Shown: one piece after another, positions 52,475 through 63,479 of the stretch
Position numbering within the stretch: the stretch's first letter is position 1
Layout of the letters: every line of letters starts with the position of its first letter
Origin: Oikopleura dioica
Lineage: Eukaryota; Chordata; Appendicularia; Copelata; Oikopleuridae
Assembly (NCBI GenBank): GCA_907165135.1
Contig: OU015568.1
Coordinates: 5,588,501 to 5,652,500 of the forward strand
Direction of reading: 5' to 3'
Length of the DNA stretch: 64,000 nt
The notes under the pieces: generated by a model
Seen by the model: only the letters and a program-made list of their open reading frames with translations
Database searches by the model: none
What the model was told of the DNA's origin: nothing
Made by a program: the position numbers and the translations under genes

Positions 52475-53617
52475 ATGTCGCTTGCTGGATCGATTTTCGC
52501 CGAGCGACAAGGCAAAGCAAATGTAAGTTGAGAAAACAAGAAAAGTTATGACAAGGAGTTTTTATGCAATTTAAGGACTTTATGCTTGATGAAATGCACC
52601 GCCGAAGGGTTGAGAAGGATATTGCTGATCTGAAGAAACTCATCGGTAACTTAAAGAATCTGATACAGGGTGTAAGAGAGCATGATCGAAAATGGAAGTG
52701 ACTTTCTCGATTAGGGTTTTGATTGGCCGGTAGGCAAAATACAGCAATCTTATTGGTAATCCAGAAAAATGCACAATCGTTTTTTGATTTAATCAGTCAA
52801 AAAGAGTTAAAATAAGAAGCCGCGGAGCGGCTTTTTTTCAGAAACGAAGCCGCAAAGCGGCTTCGCCATAATATATCATCTTAACCTAAAATTTGATTTT
52901 TACAAAGCCGTTTCGCGACTTTGTAATTGAAAAAGCCGCTACGCGGCTTTTTATTTTGGAATTTTTGAATTGAAGTTTGAGGATAGGATTTCGAATCATA
53001 TTTTAAAAATATAAATTGTAGATCAACATTTCGAGCAGCGAAAAAAAGACGAAGAAGATTTGGAAGGTTTGAGAAAGCGGATCGAAAATCGCAAAATCGT
53101 TCGAGAGGAGCAAATCGAAGCTCGAAACAAAAACTCAAAGCTCGGGAAGCTCAGCTCGCGCTAGAAAAGGAGAAGCGAGAAGCGATCGAGAATCGAAGAA
53201 AGCAGGAAGAAGAGGAGAGGAAAAAAGCGACGATGGCGGCGATTCAGTACGCTACTTCCAATCCCAAAAAGCGGCTTCAGAAGGTTTCTGCCGATTTTGA
53301 AATTTTTGTTTTTGAAGTTTTTTTTTGACTAGAAAGGAGGAAACAAGCAGGAAAAGAAAAAAGTGCTCGCTGCTCGGCGAAAAAACGGCAATATCGACCA
53401 CCTTTCCGGCGCCCAACTTGCCGAAAAAGCGCTAGAATTTTTCAACCACTTTTCTGAAATCAACGAAGACAAATACAACCTCGAAATTTTGCTCGAAAAA
53501 CATCAATACAACCTGAAGGTAAAGCTGATTCATCGCTTTATTTATGATTTGTAGCTTTTGCGACAACGAGTTCACGATTTGGTCGGGCGACAGAATAAAA
53601 TCAACACGCGAAAATGA
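52475..53617 (+). CDS. Troponin T, short form, with an apparent one-base frameshift
   Basis: Exons 52475-52522, 52576-52645, 53022-53283, 53333-53518 and 53555-53617, all GT-AG. Order of motifs matches troponin T: DFMLDEMHRRRVEKDIADLK and KKLIG, then HFEQRKKDEEDLEGLRKRIE, a basic coiled helix (REAQLALEKEKREAIENRRK), then KKVLAARRKNGNIDHLSG, KYNLEILLEKHQYNLKLLRQ and RVHDLV. It anchors the troponin complex to tropomyosin in striated muscle. The protein lacks the long acidic N terminus and basic C tail of vertebrate forms. Near 53125-53135 (ACAAAAACTC) the frame shifts: upstream and downstream troponin frames differ by one base. Either a mutation, an assembly error, or a 56-nt cryptic GT-AG intron (from about 53100). 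Intron 2 carries a CCAAT-box MITE and AAGCCGC hairpins. Confidence 0.87.
52708..52960. mobile_element. CCAAT-box MITE plus AAGCCGC hairpins in troponin T intron 2
   Basis: About 52715-52775: TTTTGATTGGCCGGTAGGC, CAATCTTATTGGTAATCC, AATGCAC. About 52817-52950: AAGCCGCGGAGCGGCTTTTT, AAGCCGCAAAGCGGCTTC, AAAGCCGCTACGCGGCTTTT. Confidence 0.65.
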
Positions 53618-53977
53618 TTTTTGACAAAATTTGATGAAAATAAATTTGTTATTTTGACGAATTTTAAAACTCTATTCAAGAAAACAAACGAATTCGTATT
53701 CGCATAAATCGAGCATAAACACCCTTTCTTCTAAAAATGGAGCTTTTTTTTCAACTTGTATTTTTGCTGAGAAAAAATCAATCAGAAGATTTCACTTCAC
53801 TCTATTCTCAAGAGGACTTAACCGTTGATCTTCCAGCTGATTGAACAACTTATTTTCCCGCTTATTCTTCCCATGATTCTTCTGCCGATATAACAATCAG
53901 CGCTAAAGACTCAGGTGAATAGGACATAACAACTTTTTCGCCAGAGGATTTCATCTCAACTTCTGAAATCATATAAT

Positions 53978-54621
53978 ATAATTTCAAAAAAATTTTTGCG
54001 GGTCCGGAAATCATAAAAAATCTGAAAGTGCAGTTTTCTTGAGCTCGTCGAGACGAGTCGAATGATGGGTCAAACTTTTGATGACTCCAATGATTAACCG
54101 GTTAGCCGGCAATTTCCCGGAAAATACATTTCCGGTCGCCGTTTTTTGTTCTAGAAATGCTAGAATGACAAAAAACGCGGGAAACTGGTCCTTGAAGTTA
54201 GTTCTTCTGTGGGTGAAAAAATGAGAATCATATCTCTAACAATAAGATGCTTATCACCAAAATTCTATTTTCTTATGAAAATGGGACCGAAAATTAGGAA
54301 GGTGCAGCAACAACGAAATACATACAAAATTTAGAATTTTTATCGTTAACAAAAGTTTCGCTATATATTTGACCAATATCTTTTTGCCCACAGTAGAACT
54401 GACCATAAGGATCAGTTTCCGGGTTCATTCATCATCCTAGCATTTCTAGAACAAAAACGGCGAGCGGAAACGTATTTTCCGGTAACAAGCCGGTTAACCG
54501 GTCAATCCTTGGAGTTATCAAGAGTTTGACCCACCATTCGACTCGTCTCAACAAGCTGAAGAAAACTGCACTTTCAGAATTTTTACGATTTTCAGACCCG
54601 CAAAAATTTTTTTGAAATTAT
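53978..54621. mobile_element. 644-bp element with about 210-bp terminal inverted repeats
   Basis: Left ATAATTTCAAAAAAATTTTT and right AAAAATTTTTTTGAAATTAT are complementary, and the match continues inward through GACGAGTCGAATGATGGGTC, TAACCGGTTAGCCGGC and TTCTAGAAATGCTAGAATGA. CATAT borders both ends and may be a short target duplication. The centre (about 54180-54420) is unique. No coding capacity. Confidence 0.82.
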
Positions 54622-55097
54622 CATATCTTCTACAATATATTCTTCTTCCGAAATGTCAACGATGACATCATTAACAAGAACAACAACTATATCGAGTCGA
54701 TGAACCACCACAAAATAAATTATTTGATTTTTTGAAATGGAGTTTGTTGAGCATTCATAACATTTTATACGAATTTTTTAAACAGTTGAAAAAAACTGGT
54801 GAAATCGTATCAATTTTACACTAAGAGATGCAGTAGTTAATAGGAGATAAAAAAATAATCGGATTCGCTACATCTGTTCCCTGATTTGCAATAATTTGAG
54901 TGGTAACATTTTCTTCGCTTGAGTCTTTTCAAAAGCTCCAGAAAACTAGCTAAACTAAACTAGCTCCAGTAAATTATTAGATGGTTTTCATTTCTTACGC
55001 CGCAGATTTTGGTCATCCCGCCAAGCTTTGTGCAACTTGGAAAGATGGCGATCTGAAAGAAGAAATATATTACCCATCGGCGTTTGGTTTGCGTCCT
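54622..55097. other. AT-rich spacer
   Basis: No feature recognised between the inverted-repeat element and the 3' end of the kelch-like gene. Confidence 0.35.
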
Positions 55098-55813
55098 TTA
55101 AAATGCTTGGAGACCTTGACCTAAAAATTTAATCTTTTCAATCGAAAAGTATGAGCCAGAAGTATAGCCTGGAAATATGAAGATAGAGTTGTCGATAAAT
55201 ATTGCTGATGAACGAAATAAACCCTGAAAAACAAAATTTACGACAATAATTATATTTTCATAAAAGATTCTTTAAAAGATGAGATCGATAACTTATCGAC
55301 GATAAGAGAATAAAAATCAAATATAATAAATTTATAAGTATTAATTTATTAATTAATTAATACTAAATTTTAATCAAATAATTTTTTCGAAAATCAAAAA
55401 TATATTAACCTGCGTAAGAGAGCCGATCAATGACCATTTGCCGTCCATTAATCGCCAAATTTTATCTTTTGAATCCCGACCTCCAATTGTTAAAAGACTA
55501 CCAAAAGGCAATCCAATAGCACAAAAATTTTTAATATCTCTAATATTTTTGAAGACATTTCCTTTTTTTTAGCGCTAACCTTGGATGCCGTTGTAAAAAT
55601 TTCCAACCATCTTTCATCAAAGCCTCGACTGCTCCGTCTGCATCGAATCCTCCTATTGCGGTCGGTCGATTTTTGTAAAGGCCTAATTCCCCGTACCAAT
55701 GAATGCCTCTTGTTTGAAAAGTCTTTTCAACTGAGAATCCATTAAATAATTGGCACTGCCGTTCAGTGGATAATTCAAAACAAATCAAAGCTAGAAATGT
55801 TTAAAAGAGAATA

Positions 55814-56369
55814 TTTTAAATGGGAGACACTGAATTGTGCCGCCCTTCGCCGCATTGCGCCGCCCTGCGCCGCCTAGCCAGGGTGCTCGATTCGTCAGAA
55901 ATTTTTGATTTTGACGGACGAGACTGAACAATTTTGGGCTGGACGGACGAAAAACGGACGAAAACGAGGACGAAAAAAAACTCGTCGAGCTTGTCAAGAC
56001 GAAAACCGAAAAAAACTCGTCCCGCTCGTCCAGCCGAAAAACGAGAAAAAAATTCGTTGAGCTCGTCTAACTGAAATCCAAAATTACTCGTCGCCCGGCA
56101 TCGCCGGATCCGAAGATATTTTGTGTCAACTTAGTTGTTCTGACATATTTATAGTGTCTTAAAATTAAAAAAAGGTTAACCTATAATTAAGGGTGCCAGT
56201 AGAGTTATTCTCAACCAAACTCATATTTCGGCTGAAATCACGATTTAATTGAGTATTAGAGCAGTAGAGAACCCATTGGGTCGTCGGGGCCCAACTCTTG
56301 TCTTGTTCAGAATTGTTTGGGCGGCGCAAGGCGGTGCAGGGCGGCACAATTCAGTACCCCCCTTTTAAA
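55814..56369. mobile_element. GC-rich-ended inverted-repeat element in kelch-like gene intron
   Basis: TTTAAATGGGAGACACTGAA and TTGTGCCGCCCTTCGCCGC at the left; GGCGGTGCAGGGCGGCACAA, TTCAGTACCCCCCTTTTAAA at the right. Inside is a second array of GACGGACGAAAA / CTCGTC units starting at a CAGGGTGCTCG, perhaps a nested hAT-like element. Flanking exons keep splice sites, so it is intronic. Confidence 0.7.
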
Positions 56370-57709
56370 TTAACACCTTTACTGCCTTTGTCGAAAGTTA
56401 AAGCTGAATGTCCATTCCCTAAAGGGAAAGACAATCTCACAGATAAAATTCTCAATTGGCATCCGTCTAGCCGGACAACCTGAAAGAAAAATATTTGAGA
56501 TGAACACCTTCATAACTTTTCTTGTTACTTGATAGGGATCATAGAATCCACCAAAGATGTGAAGCTGACCATTGACTATTGCGTGCCTCGATTCGTAAAG
56601 ATATTGAGAAATACAGCCGTCGTAAGAAAACGGAAGTGAAAAGGATACGTCGCTTTGAATTGATCCATCTAATGATATTCCGTAAGGCTGTAAATTTCCT
56701 ATATAAGTAGGAAGTATGACATTTATTTTTGAAGTCGATTCGGTTATGTGAAAAAAGTTATTAATTCTAGTTGCACGATCGATCTTGAAGATTCGGATTT
56801 TCTTATTTTTGATAATTTCAAGACCTCTCATTCCGTTTTTCAAGCTAGTTTTATTCATATCCACGCGATTCTTTCAAGTTTGAAGAAATGTTAAAAAGAT
56901 TAAAAATACAATGACCTCGAACTTTTCCTCAAAAACTTCGACGGCAGAATTATAAGTATCTAAAAAAAATCCGAGTTCTGTCAACTCTGAAATATTTGAC
57001 TGCAGCAAAACGCGTTCTTCGAAAAAGTCAGAATCCATCCAAATAGAGCCGTTGCCGTAAATTCCGAAATCGAAAAGAGTCGTTTCATCAAAAAATTGGA
57101 AAGACATTATTTCTATCTCATCGGAAAATTGAAGTTTCATCTCTTCAAAGTCTATTTTCAGCTCAAATTTGTTTTCTCCGGTCAAATCGATTTGAAGTGT
57201 AGAGATATGTTTTAATTCTTCGAGCGCCGCAAAAGATTCATTATTGAATTTATCCGGAACGATGGTTTTGAAGAAAAAACTGGGGATCGGAAATCGAGAC
57301 TGCCTAACTGCGTTTTTCGCAAAAGCTGGAAAGACATCGTCGTGAAAGGCGAAGTAGGGATTGCTTGTTACGTGCATTGTCTTTTTCACTTTTTTTTGTA
57401 CAAATTCGAGGTCTATTTTCTCTTTTGAAGGATTTTTAATCGGTCAAAAAAGTTGTTTTTTTATGTTTAGTAATACTAAATTAGTATCCCTTCCGAAGTT
57501 GAACTCGATCGCAAAAACGAAATCGAAAACGTAGTTTTGAATGAATATTCTTTCGTCATTAACAAATCCATTTCCGAAGTACTCGCACTCATCGTTAATG
57601 AGTCCACCCGTATTCGTATAGAAGGGATCATCAGCCGAAAATAATTGAGAATAGCAAAACGACTTTCCTTCATATTTAACAAGAGAACCCAACCATTCAT
57701 TGCCGAGAG

Positions 57710-58661
57710 CAGGGATGGTAAATTAGCGCACTATTTTCTCTCGAAGAGAAAAAAATTAGCGCACTAATTTTTTTTTTCGAGACATTTTTGCGTCTTTCGC
57801 GTCTTTAGTGCGCTAAAATGACACTAATTTTTCCCCCCGGAAATTTTCGAGTCTTTTCGAGAGCTGATCAGCGCTAAAGACGCGAAAAAAGAGGCTCTTT
57901 TCATCATCCAATGGGCTCTTCCCGGATGACAGTTTCGTGGAAGACGATCGCTGTCCTCAACAGTCTATGAAGGTAAAGCAGCCTTGACTGATATGTTCTA
58001 CTTTCGTGGTCTATGAGCTCTTCTCAGTAGAAGGGAGGTCTCCTCCCAAATTCACGCTTAGTTGATAAGTTATCAACAACAGTTAAACTGCTACTGAAGA
58101 ACTCCTCGCAAAGCAGACTATTGAGGACATCGAAGATTTGAAATTATGAAGAACAAGCTGCGGATAGCCCTTCAAGAAAAAAATTAGGGAGAAGACCTCC
58201 CTAAGAAATCTATTCTAAGGCTAAGAGTCTAAGATTATCATTCAAATCCAGCACAGAAAGAGTGGCAAACAAAAGTTGAATTATATTTTTCCCTATTTAA
58301 TATCGGCTATATTTATTTCTTTATATTTATAAATAAAATTAACAAATGGATCGATAAAGTCTTTTTTGACTTCATATTAGAAATTCACGCCCTCGATTAC
58401 CCTATCCACTTTATTGAAACCAACCTTTTTGAAATTCTAGTTCAAACAAAGTTTGAAATTCTCAAACTTACGTATACTTTAGAATTAAAGAGCCCGCGCT
58501 CATTGGCAGGCCAATCAGCAGCCCTTAATTTCGACAGTTTTCGAGACACACGCGAAAGACACGCGAAAGTCGCTAAAAGTCTCGACAAAATAAATTCGCG
58601 CACTAATTTTAGCGCACTAAAAATTTTCGACAGATTTTAGGACGCGAATTTACCAGCCCTG
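57710..58661. mobile_element. 952-bp hAT-like element inside a kelch-like exon
   Basis: Ends CAGGGATGGTAAATTAGCGC and the complement of CAGGGCTGGTAAATTCGCG. GCCGAGAG is duplicated at 57702-57709 and 58662-58669. Subterminal TTAGCGCACTAA / TTTAGTGCGCTAA and CGAGACTTTCGCG units. The internal 600 bp has no transposase-like frame. On the minus strand, codons LTLG and NEWLGSL rejoin in frame without it. Confidence 0.9.
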
Positions 58662-59065
58662 GCCGAGAGTAAGAAAATTTCCGTCCACCTCTAACAAAAT
58701 CGAGTACAGAGTGTTTGAAAGTGCAAAGCTTCTTGAAACGAGAATCAGCATCAGTCGACCAACATCGATCTTTCGTCGAGTTTCATTTAAAAATTCTTGT
58801 GACCGGGTACCGCCCTTTATCAGTTGTAAAACTCGTTTCAATGGGACCACATGAACTGGGTCCAAATCTCTTATTTCTGCCGGAAGTCCAAAATCGCCCT
58901 TTCTCCAGCCTTTTTCCAATTCTTCGCTCTTTCTTATTCGATTGAGAGCAACTGTCGTTGAAAGCTGGATCCATTTTTCGCCCATCCGGACGCTCATCAG
59001 GAAGAAATGCCCCTTGAAGCTGACGGATGAGGTTTTCGCGTTAAAATGATTGCTTGCAATGTAAC

Positions 59066-59260
59066 GGTTGTAGGTGGTCATGAGGGTACATTTACCCTCG
59101 TTCGCTCAGATTCATGAACAAGGGTACACGTACCCCCGTTCGCTCTTTTCCTCGAACAAGGGTACCGGTACCCCCGTTCGCTTTGTTCCTTGAACAAGGG
59201 TACAAGTACCCCCGTTCGCTTTAATCCCTGAACAAGGGTACAGGTTCATCTTTTCCTTCT
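59066..59260. repeat. MULE left subterminal array
   Basis: Five near-copies of TTGAACAAGGGTAC..GTACCCCCGTTCGCTTT, each an imperfect palindrome around GGTAC/GTACC. Likely transposase-binding sites. Confidence 0.75.
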
Positions 59261-59388
59261 TGTTGATCGTCTCTAGAGCTTGTTGTTGTTGATGCTTCGA
59301 TTTAATCATTTTAAAATTACTTCGCTAAAACTCTTAGCCTAAGAGAATGAGTGATTTAAGTAAAATTTCAATTCAAAAACTAAAGAAT

Positions 59389-61605
59389 ATGAAGAGAAAA
59401 ATTGATGGAATCCTTACGGTACTTAAAATTATCATTATATTATAAACAATAAATAAAGAATCCCGCTTCAACGCAGCAACAAAACGGCTTCAAAGATGGA
59501 AACGGTGCACCTTCTGTTCTCCAAGCAAATCCACTGCAGGATGATTCCTTATCGGACTCTGAGCTGGATGAAATTCTTAATCAGCGAAGTCCTTCATACA
59601 ATTTTATTCAAGATGAAATTGAATATGAAGATGTTGACGAGGTTTTTATAGAATTCAATTCAAAAATAATTTTTGTATAAGGACTTTCCTATGGCTTGTG
59701 GCGACCAATACGCTCAGGAGTCGAACCAATACGCTCAAGAGTCGAACCAATACGCTCAGGAGTCGAACCAGTACCCTCAGGAGTCGAACCAATATGCTCA
59801 GCAATCGAACCAGAAGCCTTCTTTGGTGTCTGTGGTGGCATCAAGGAAGAATGCCACACATTTGATGATAAATGACGATCGTGTATCTGAATACAAAATT
59901 TCTTATTCTACGAAGAAGAAGTTTATTTTCGAATGCTGCAAATTGACTTCTGAAGGAAAAACTTGTCCGAAGAAATATGATGTTACAATCGATCCTGCTC
60001 TAACTTCTCTTCATACGAAAGAGAGAAAAAATGGAAGAAGTCAGACATATTTGGTGATAAATCAAAATGTCAATAAAAATATTCTCTTCGACAAGTCCTT
60101 CTACAAAGTTGAGGCGACAGAAGCACAACTACAACTATCCCACACATGCTGTGATGCACCAGATCAAGAAAATATGGAGAAAGAAATTATAACGAAGATA
60201 AAAACATATCTTTACGATAACTTTCAAGCCCTCAAATTCTCAAGTCCGAACAGTATTAAGCGACAAGTATTGGAGATTCTATCTGAAGATTATACGTATG
60301 ATGAACTAGTCATGGCTTTTCCCAATCAGCAACAATGGGAGCAACTATATCGTTATTATCGTGAGACTAATGTGCCTGTTCGTGGAGCTCTTGACGATAT
60401 TGAAAATTTCCAATTCAAACCAGAAGATTTTCTTGTCAATTCAAAAACAATTGTCCATCAAGAAGGGCCCGACTTATATTTTTACGATACTGATACGATC
60501 AAAGAATGCTCAGATATTTCTGTAATTCAAGCAGGTATGAGATTCAATCTCATTTACCTCATTTATTCTCTTCATTTACCTTTGGTCTTTCCAAGATTGT
60601 CGACTAGACATCAATATTGTTGGTCCAAGATTGTCGATTCTAAAAAAAACACAATCAAACGGAACTGTTAATCAAAAAACTTATTCAAACGGAACTGTTA
60701 ATCATAATTTTATTCAAGATGGAACGAGCTGGCGTGGATGGGGAATTCATTTTGATCAACTCTGTAATCTGCTAGTTCGAATTAAAACAAAAGATGGTGG
60801 CTACAAGTCTACCCTTCTCTTCAGCTGTCTCCACCGTGGCCGTTATGAAGAAGATTACCGCCGAGTTTTTGGCCATATGGCTTCAGTTTATAAAAAAATA
60901 GTAGGTAAAGATCTTAGTTGTAATTTACTTCTCACGGATTCGGAAAAGGCTCTTAGGAATAGTATTAGGGATAATGTAGGGCATAAGTTTATTAAGAATT
61001 GTTTCTTTCACTTTTCGAAAAACCAGAAAGACAATTTTAAAAAGGGTGGGGTTAGCGTAGAGAATCGTAAGAAAATAGGGGAAATAAGGGATATTTATAG
61101 TTTATGTAGGAATTTAGTGTATGTTAATGAGCATTTTGTTGTAGACTTTATCGGGCATTTAAGGGAATGGAATAGGACTAGGAAATATTTTAGTGTTAAG
61201 AAGGATAATTTAGATATGATAGATAACTTAGATAAGATTTTAGAGAATTTAGAGACTAGGTTTTTAGGTGATAGATCTTTTTTATGTTGGGATGATGTTA
61301 TTTTAGATTATGATGTTTTTTTGGATAAGACTAGTAATGTAGTAGAGAGGTACAATAGAAGGATTAAGACAGCATTAGTAGAAAGTAGGCGAATTAGAAC
61401 ATTAGATAGAGTTAGAGTTATAGCTGAGGAATTTAATATGATCAATTTTGATTTTAGAGTTAGTTTTAGGAGTAAAAGTAGGCCCCCAAATAAGAAATCC
61501 GTGAGAAGCCACGAGAAAGCCCGAGATTTAATTAAACTTTTAAAGCTTAGAAAAAATAAGGATGTTAATTTTGATAGAATTAGAGAACTCATTCTTGATA
61601 TTTAG
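59389..61605 (+). CDS. MULE transposase
   Basis: Exons 59389-59418, 59459-59641, 59682-60534 and 60719-61605 splice in phase to 650 residues without internal stops. The N-terminal part has an acidic region (DDSLSDSELDEILNQ), five QYAQESN-type heptads and a zinc-finger-like module (FECCKLTSEGKTCPKKYD ... HTCC). The catalytic core shows DGTSWRGWGIHFDQLCNLLV, LLFSCLHRGRYEEDYRRVF, LLTDSEKALRNS, NCFFHFSKNQKDN and NVVERYNRRIKTAL, in which the D, D and E of the MULE DDE triad can be placed. It catalyses cut-and-paste transposition. Intact frame, splice sites and ends suggest a recently active element. Third-position composition in the last exon is strikingly AT-rich (many TTA/AGG/TTT codons) compared with host genes. 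Confidence 0.9.
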
Positions 61606-61879
61606 GATTAGGATTAGGATTAGGTTTAGGTTTATAGACTGAAACTACCAGGCATTAATTCGGCGATAATTTTCTTTTGGTCATTTTTGTTTATTTAAAA
61701 TTTTTGTGCTTCAATTTTTACTGTTCTTTTATTTTCTGTTTTTAAGTTTTATCTTTTGTTTCTGTTTGTTTTAATCACTGTTCGTTTGTTTAAATAAAAA
61801 AATACCTGGTTAAAAAAGAGTGTCGTCGTTGATTCTTCTGCGGTCGTTGTAGTGGTTGTAGCTGTAGTTGAGGAAGTGA

Positions 61880-62109
61880 GCGTCTCCATTGATTTGTACC
61901 CTTGTTCATTGATAAAAGCGAACGGGGGTACTTGGTACCCTTGTTCAAAGAAAAATGCGAATGAGGGTATTTTGTACCCTTATTCATAAAAACATGCGAA
62001 CGAGGGTACAAATACCCTCATTCGAAAAATAGAGCTAACGAGGGTACAGGTACCCTCATTCATAATCAAAAGCGAACGGGGGTACGGTACCCTCATGACC
62101 GCATACCAC
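61880..62109. repeat. MULE right subterminal array
   Basis: Six near-copies of TGTACCCTTGTTCA..AAAGCGAACGGGGGTAC, inverted relative to the left array. Confidence 0.75.
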
Positions 62110-63479
62110 CAATGTAACCCTGCGCTTCTTCAAAGCGATTCAAGTTGTAATTGAGGGCGTAATAAAAGCATTTGTCAGTTTTTTTATTTGGGGAGCTTTT
62201 GAGTGATCGAAAATTATGTTCTTTAACTGACTTTTTAAAATCTTGACCTTTTTCAGATGACGACGACGGGAAAGACTTTTTTGCCGTTGTCTTTCAGTCG
62301 AATTTCAATGAAATGGGTTCCAATCGAAGATCCGAAATGAAAGACGAAGAGGCCTCTTAATAAACAAAATAGACCTTGTCCTTTGCATTCAAAAATAATT
62401 ACATGTACTTGCGTTGATTCTGAACATGAATCGGAGCATCGCCGTTTTCTCTTACTCTCATTAAATTTCCGATTGCATCGACCAAGTAATGCTCCCCATT
62501 CACAAAAGTGGCGCCAGTTGACTTTTGCGTTTTGAATGATTTTATTAATCTTTAATTCCAAAATTAAGAAAATTCTTTATCTTAAAGCTTTAAAAAGTTA
62601 TCAGCAAAACCGTTCGTAAGAAAAGAAAAAATCTGTCGGATTAATGTTCTTTTGTTTTATTTGGCGGTTGAAATCGACCAAAACAATCGGTAAGCTTTCT
62701 TTTTCCATTTGTCGATCGGTCCAACGACCAGTTATCTCTTCAATATTCGCTGTCGACAGTGACAAAGTTGACGTTGACATCCGTGATGTTGACGGTGTTG
62801 ATTTAAGCAAAGTTGACGTTTTCGATGTTGACAAAGTCGATGTTGGCGTTGTCGATGTTGCCGTCCATGAGGTTGATATTATTGATGTTTGCGAAGAAGA
62901 ATTTGACGTCCGTGAGGTTGAAGTTGTTGGTGATGACATCGTCGGCCACACACTATCTCCAAGTTTTCGCAAATCAAAAACAGGAATCAATTTTTGCCGC
63001 GACTCAAATTTCTCGCATTCATAAAATGGACAAGGACATCCATTTTTACAGTATTTTTGAGTGGGGCACACGTCGCCAGCGGAATCAGATGACCGAGTAA
63101 GTTCAAAACAAATCGATTCACACGGTGTAATCGGGTTTATCCTTGTTGATCTCAATATAAGAGTTTCTGAGCAAAGATGGCGGCAGATTTTCTGGTCGTT
63201 AAAGCGTTTTTTCTGACAGCGGATTAGGTTCACTTCGTTTTCGTCTTTTGAGAAAACAAGAGGCTCGGGTTTAGGCTGCTCGATTTGGGAAACAGGCTCT
63301 GGAAGAATGAACTCTTCAGTTTCATGACATTGCTTCATCAAATGGCCGCAGTAGTCCATTTCAGCAATTTTGACGCATTTTTTGTAGTTTCGGTGGCACG
63401 TCGAAGTCAGGAAAGTCGTTTTTCCGAGTGACCTTTGAAGCGAGTACCAGTTCGCTGAAAAATGTTTCTATCGCTAACT

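Larger units (their letters stand above)
59066..62109 (+). mobile_element. Complete Mutator-like (MULE) transposon
   Basis: Imperfect ends GGTTGTAGGTGGTCATGAGG and the complement of GGTGGTATGCGGTCATGAGG, both continuing into GGGTACCCTTGTTC-type subterminal arrays. A 9-bp duplication CAATGTAAC flanks it (59057-59065 and 62110-62118), the length expected for MULEs. It carries one intact transposase gene. It interrupts a kelch-like exon; one target copy restores the codons for GYIASNHF. Confidence 0.9.
55098..63454 (-). pseudogene. Kelch-repeat, cysteine-rich secreted-type protein gene broken by transposons
   Basis: Read on the minus strand: an exon from 63454 (NWYSLQRSLGKTTFLTSTCH, then cysteines CRHLCSETLIL, CPTQKYCKNGCPCPFYECEK), a Ser/Thr-rich linker, a first kelch-like strand (GATFVNGEHYLVDAIGNLMR), then an exon from 62274 (SSSSEKGQDFKKSVKEHNFR) cut at 62110 by a MULE and at 57710-58661 by a MITE. 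It continues with NEWLGSLVKYEGKSFCYSQL, a beta-rich region (NNESFAALEELKHISTLQID) and C-terminal kelch repeats (SRHAIVNGQLHIFGGFYDPY, RLDGCQLRILSVRLSFPLGN, KALICFELSTERQCQLFNGF, SLLTIGGRDSKDKIWRLMDG, SSAIFIDNSIFIFPGY), ending LGQGLQAF at 55098. Frame is restored exactly across both insertions. Several exon borders are unsolved. The layout fits a lineage-expanded appendicularian kelch family. Nonfunctional here unless the insertions are spliced out or heterozygous. Confidence 0.72.

Noticed and set aside
59112-59309. Minus-strand frame of repeated YPCS-type units (also 61790-62011)
   Set aside because: Both are translations of the MULE subterminal arrays, not proteins.
61600-61635. Telomere-like TTAGG repeats
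   Set aside because: Only a few irregular GATTAGG/TTTAGG units in the 3' UTR of the MULE gene; too short and irregular for an interstitial telomere.
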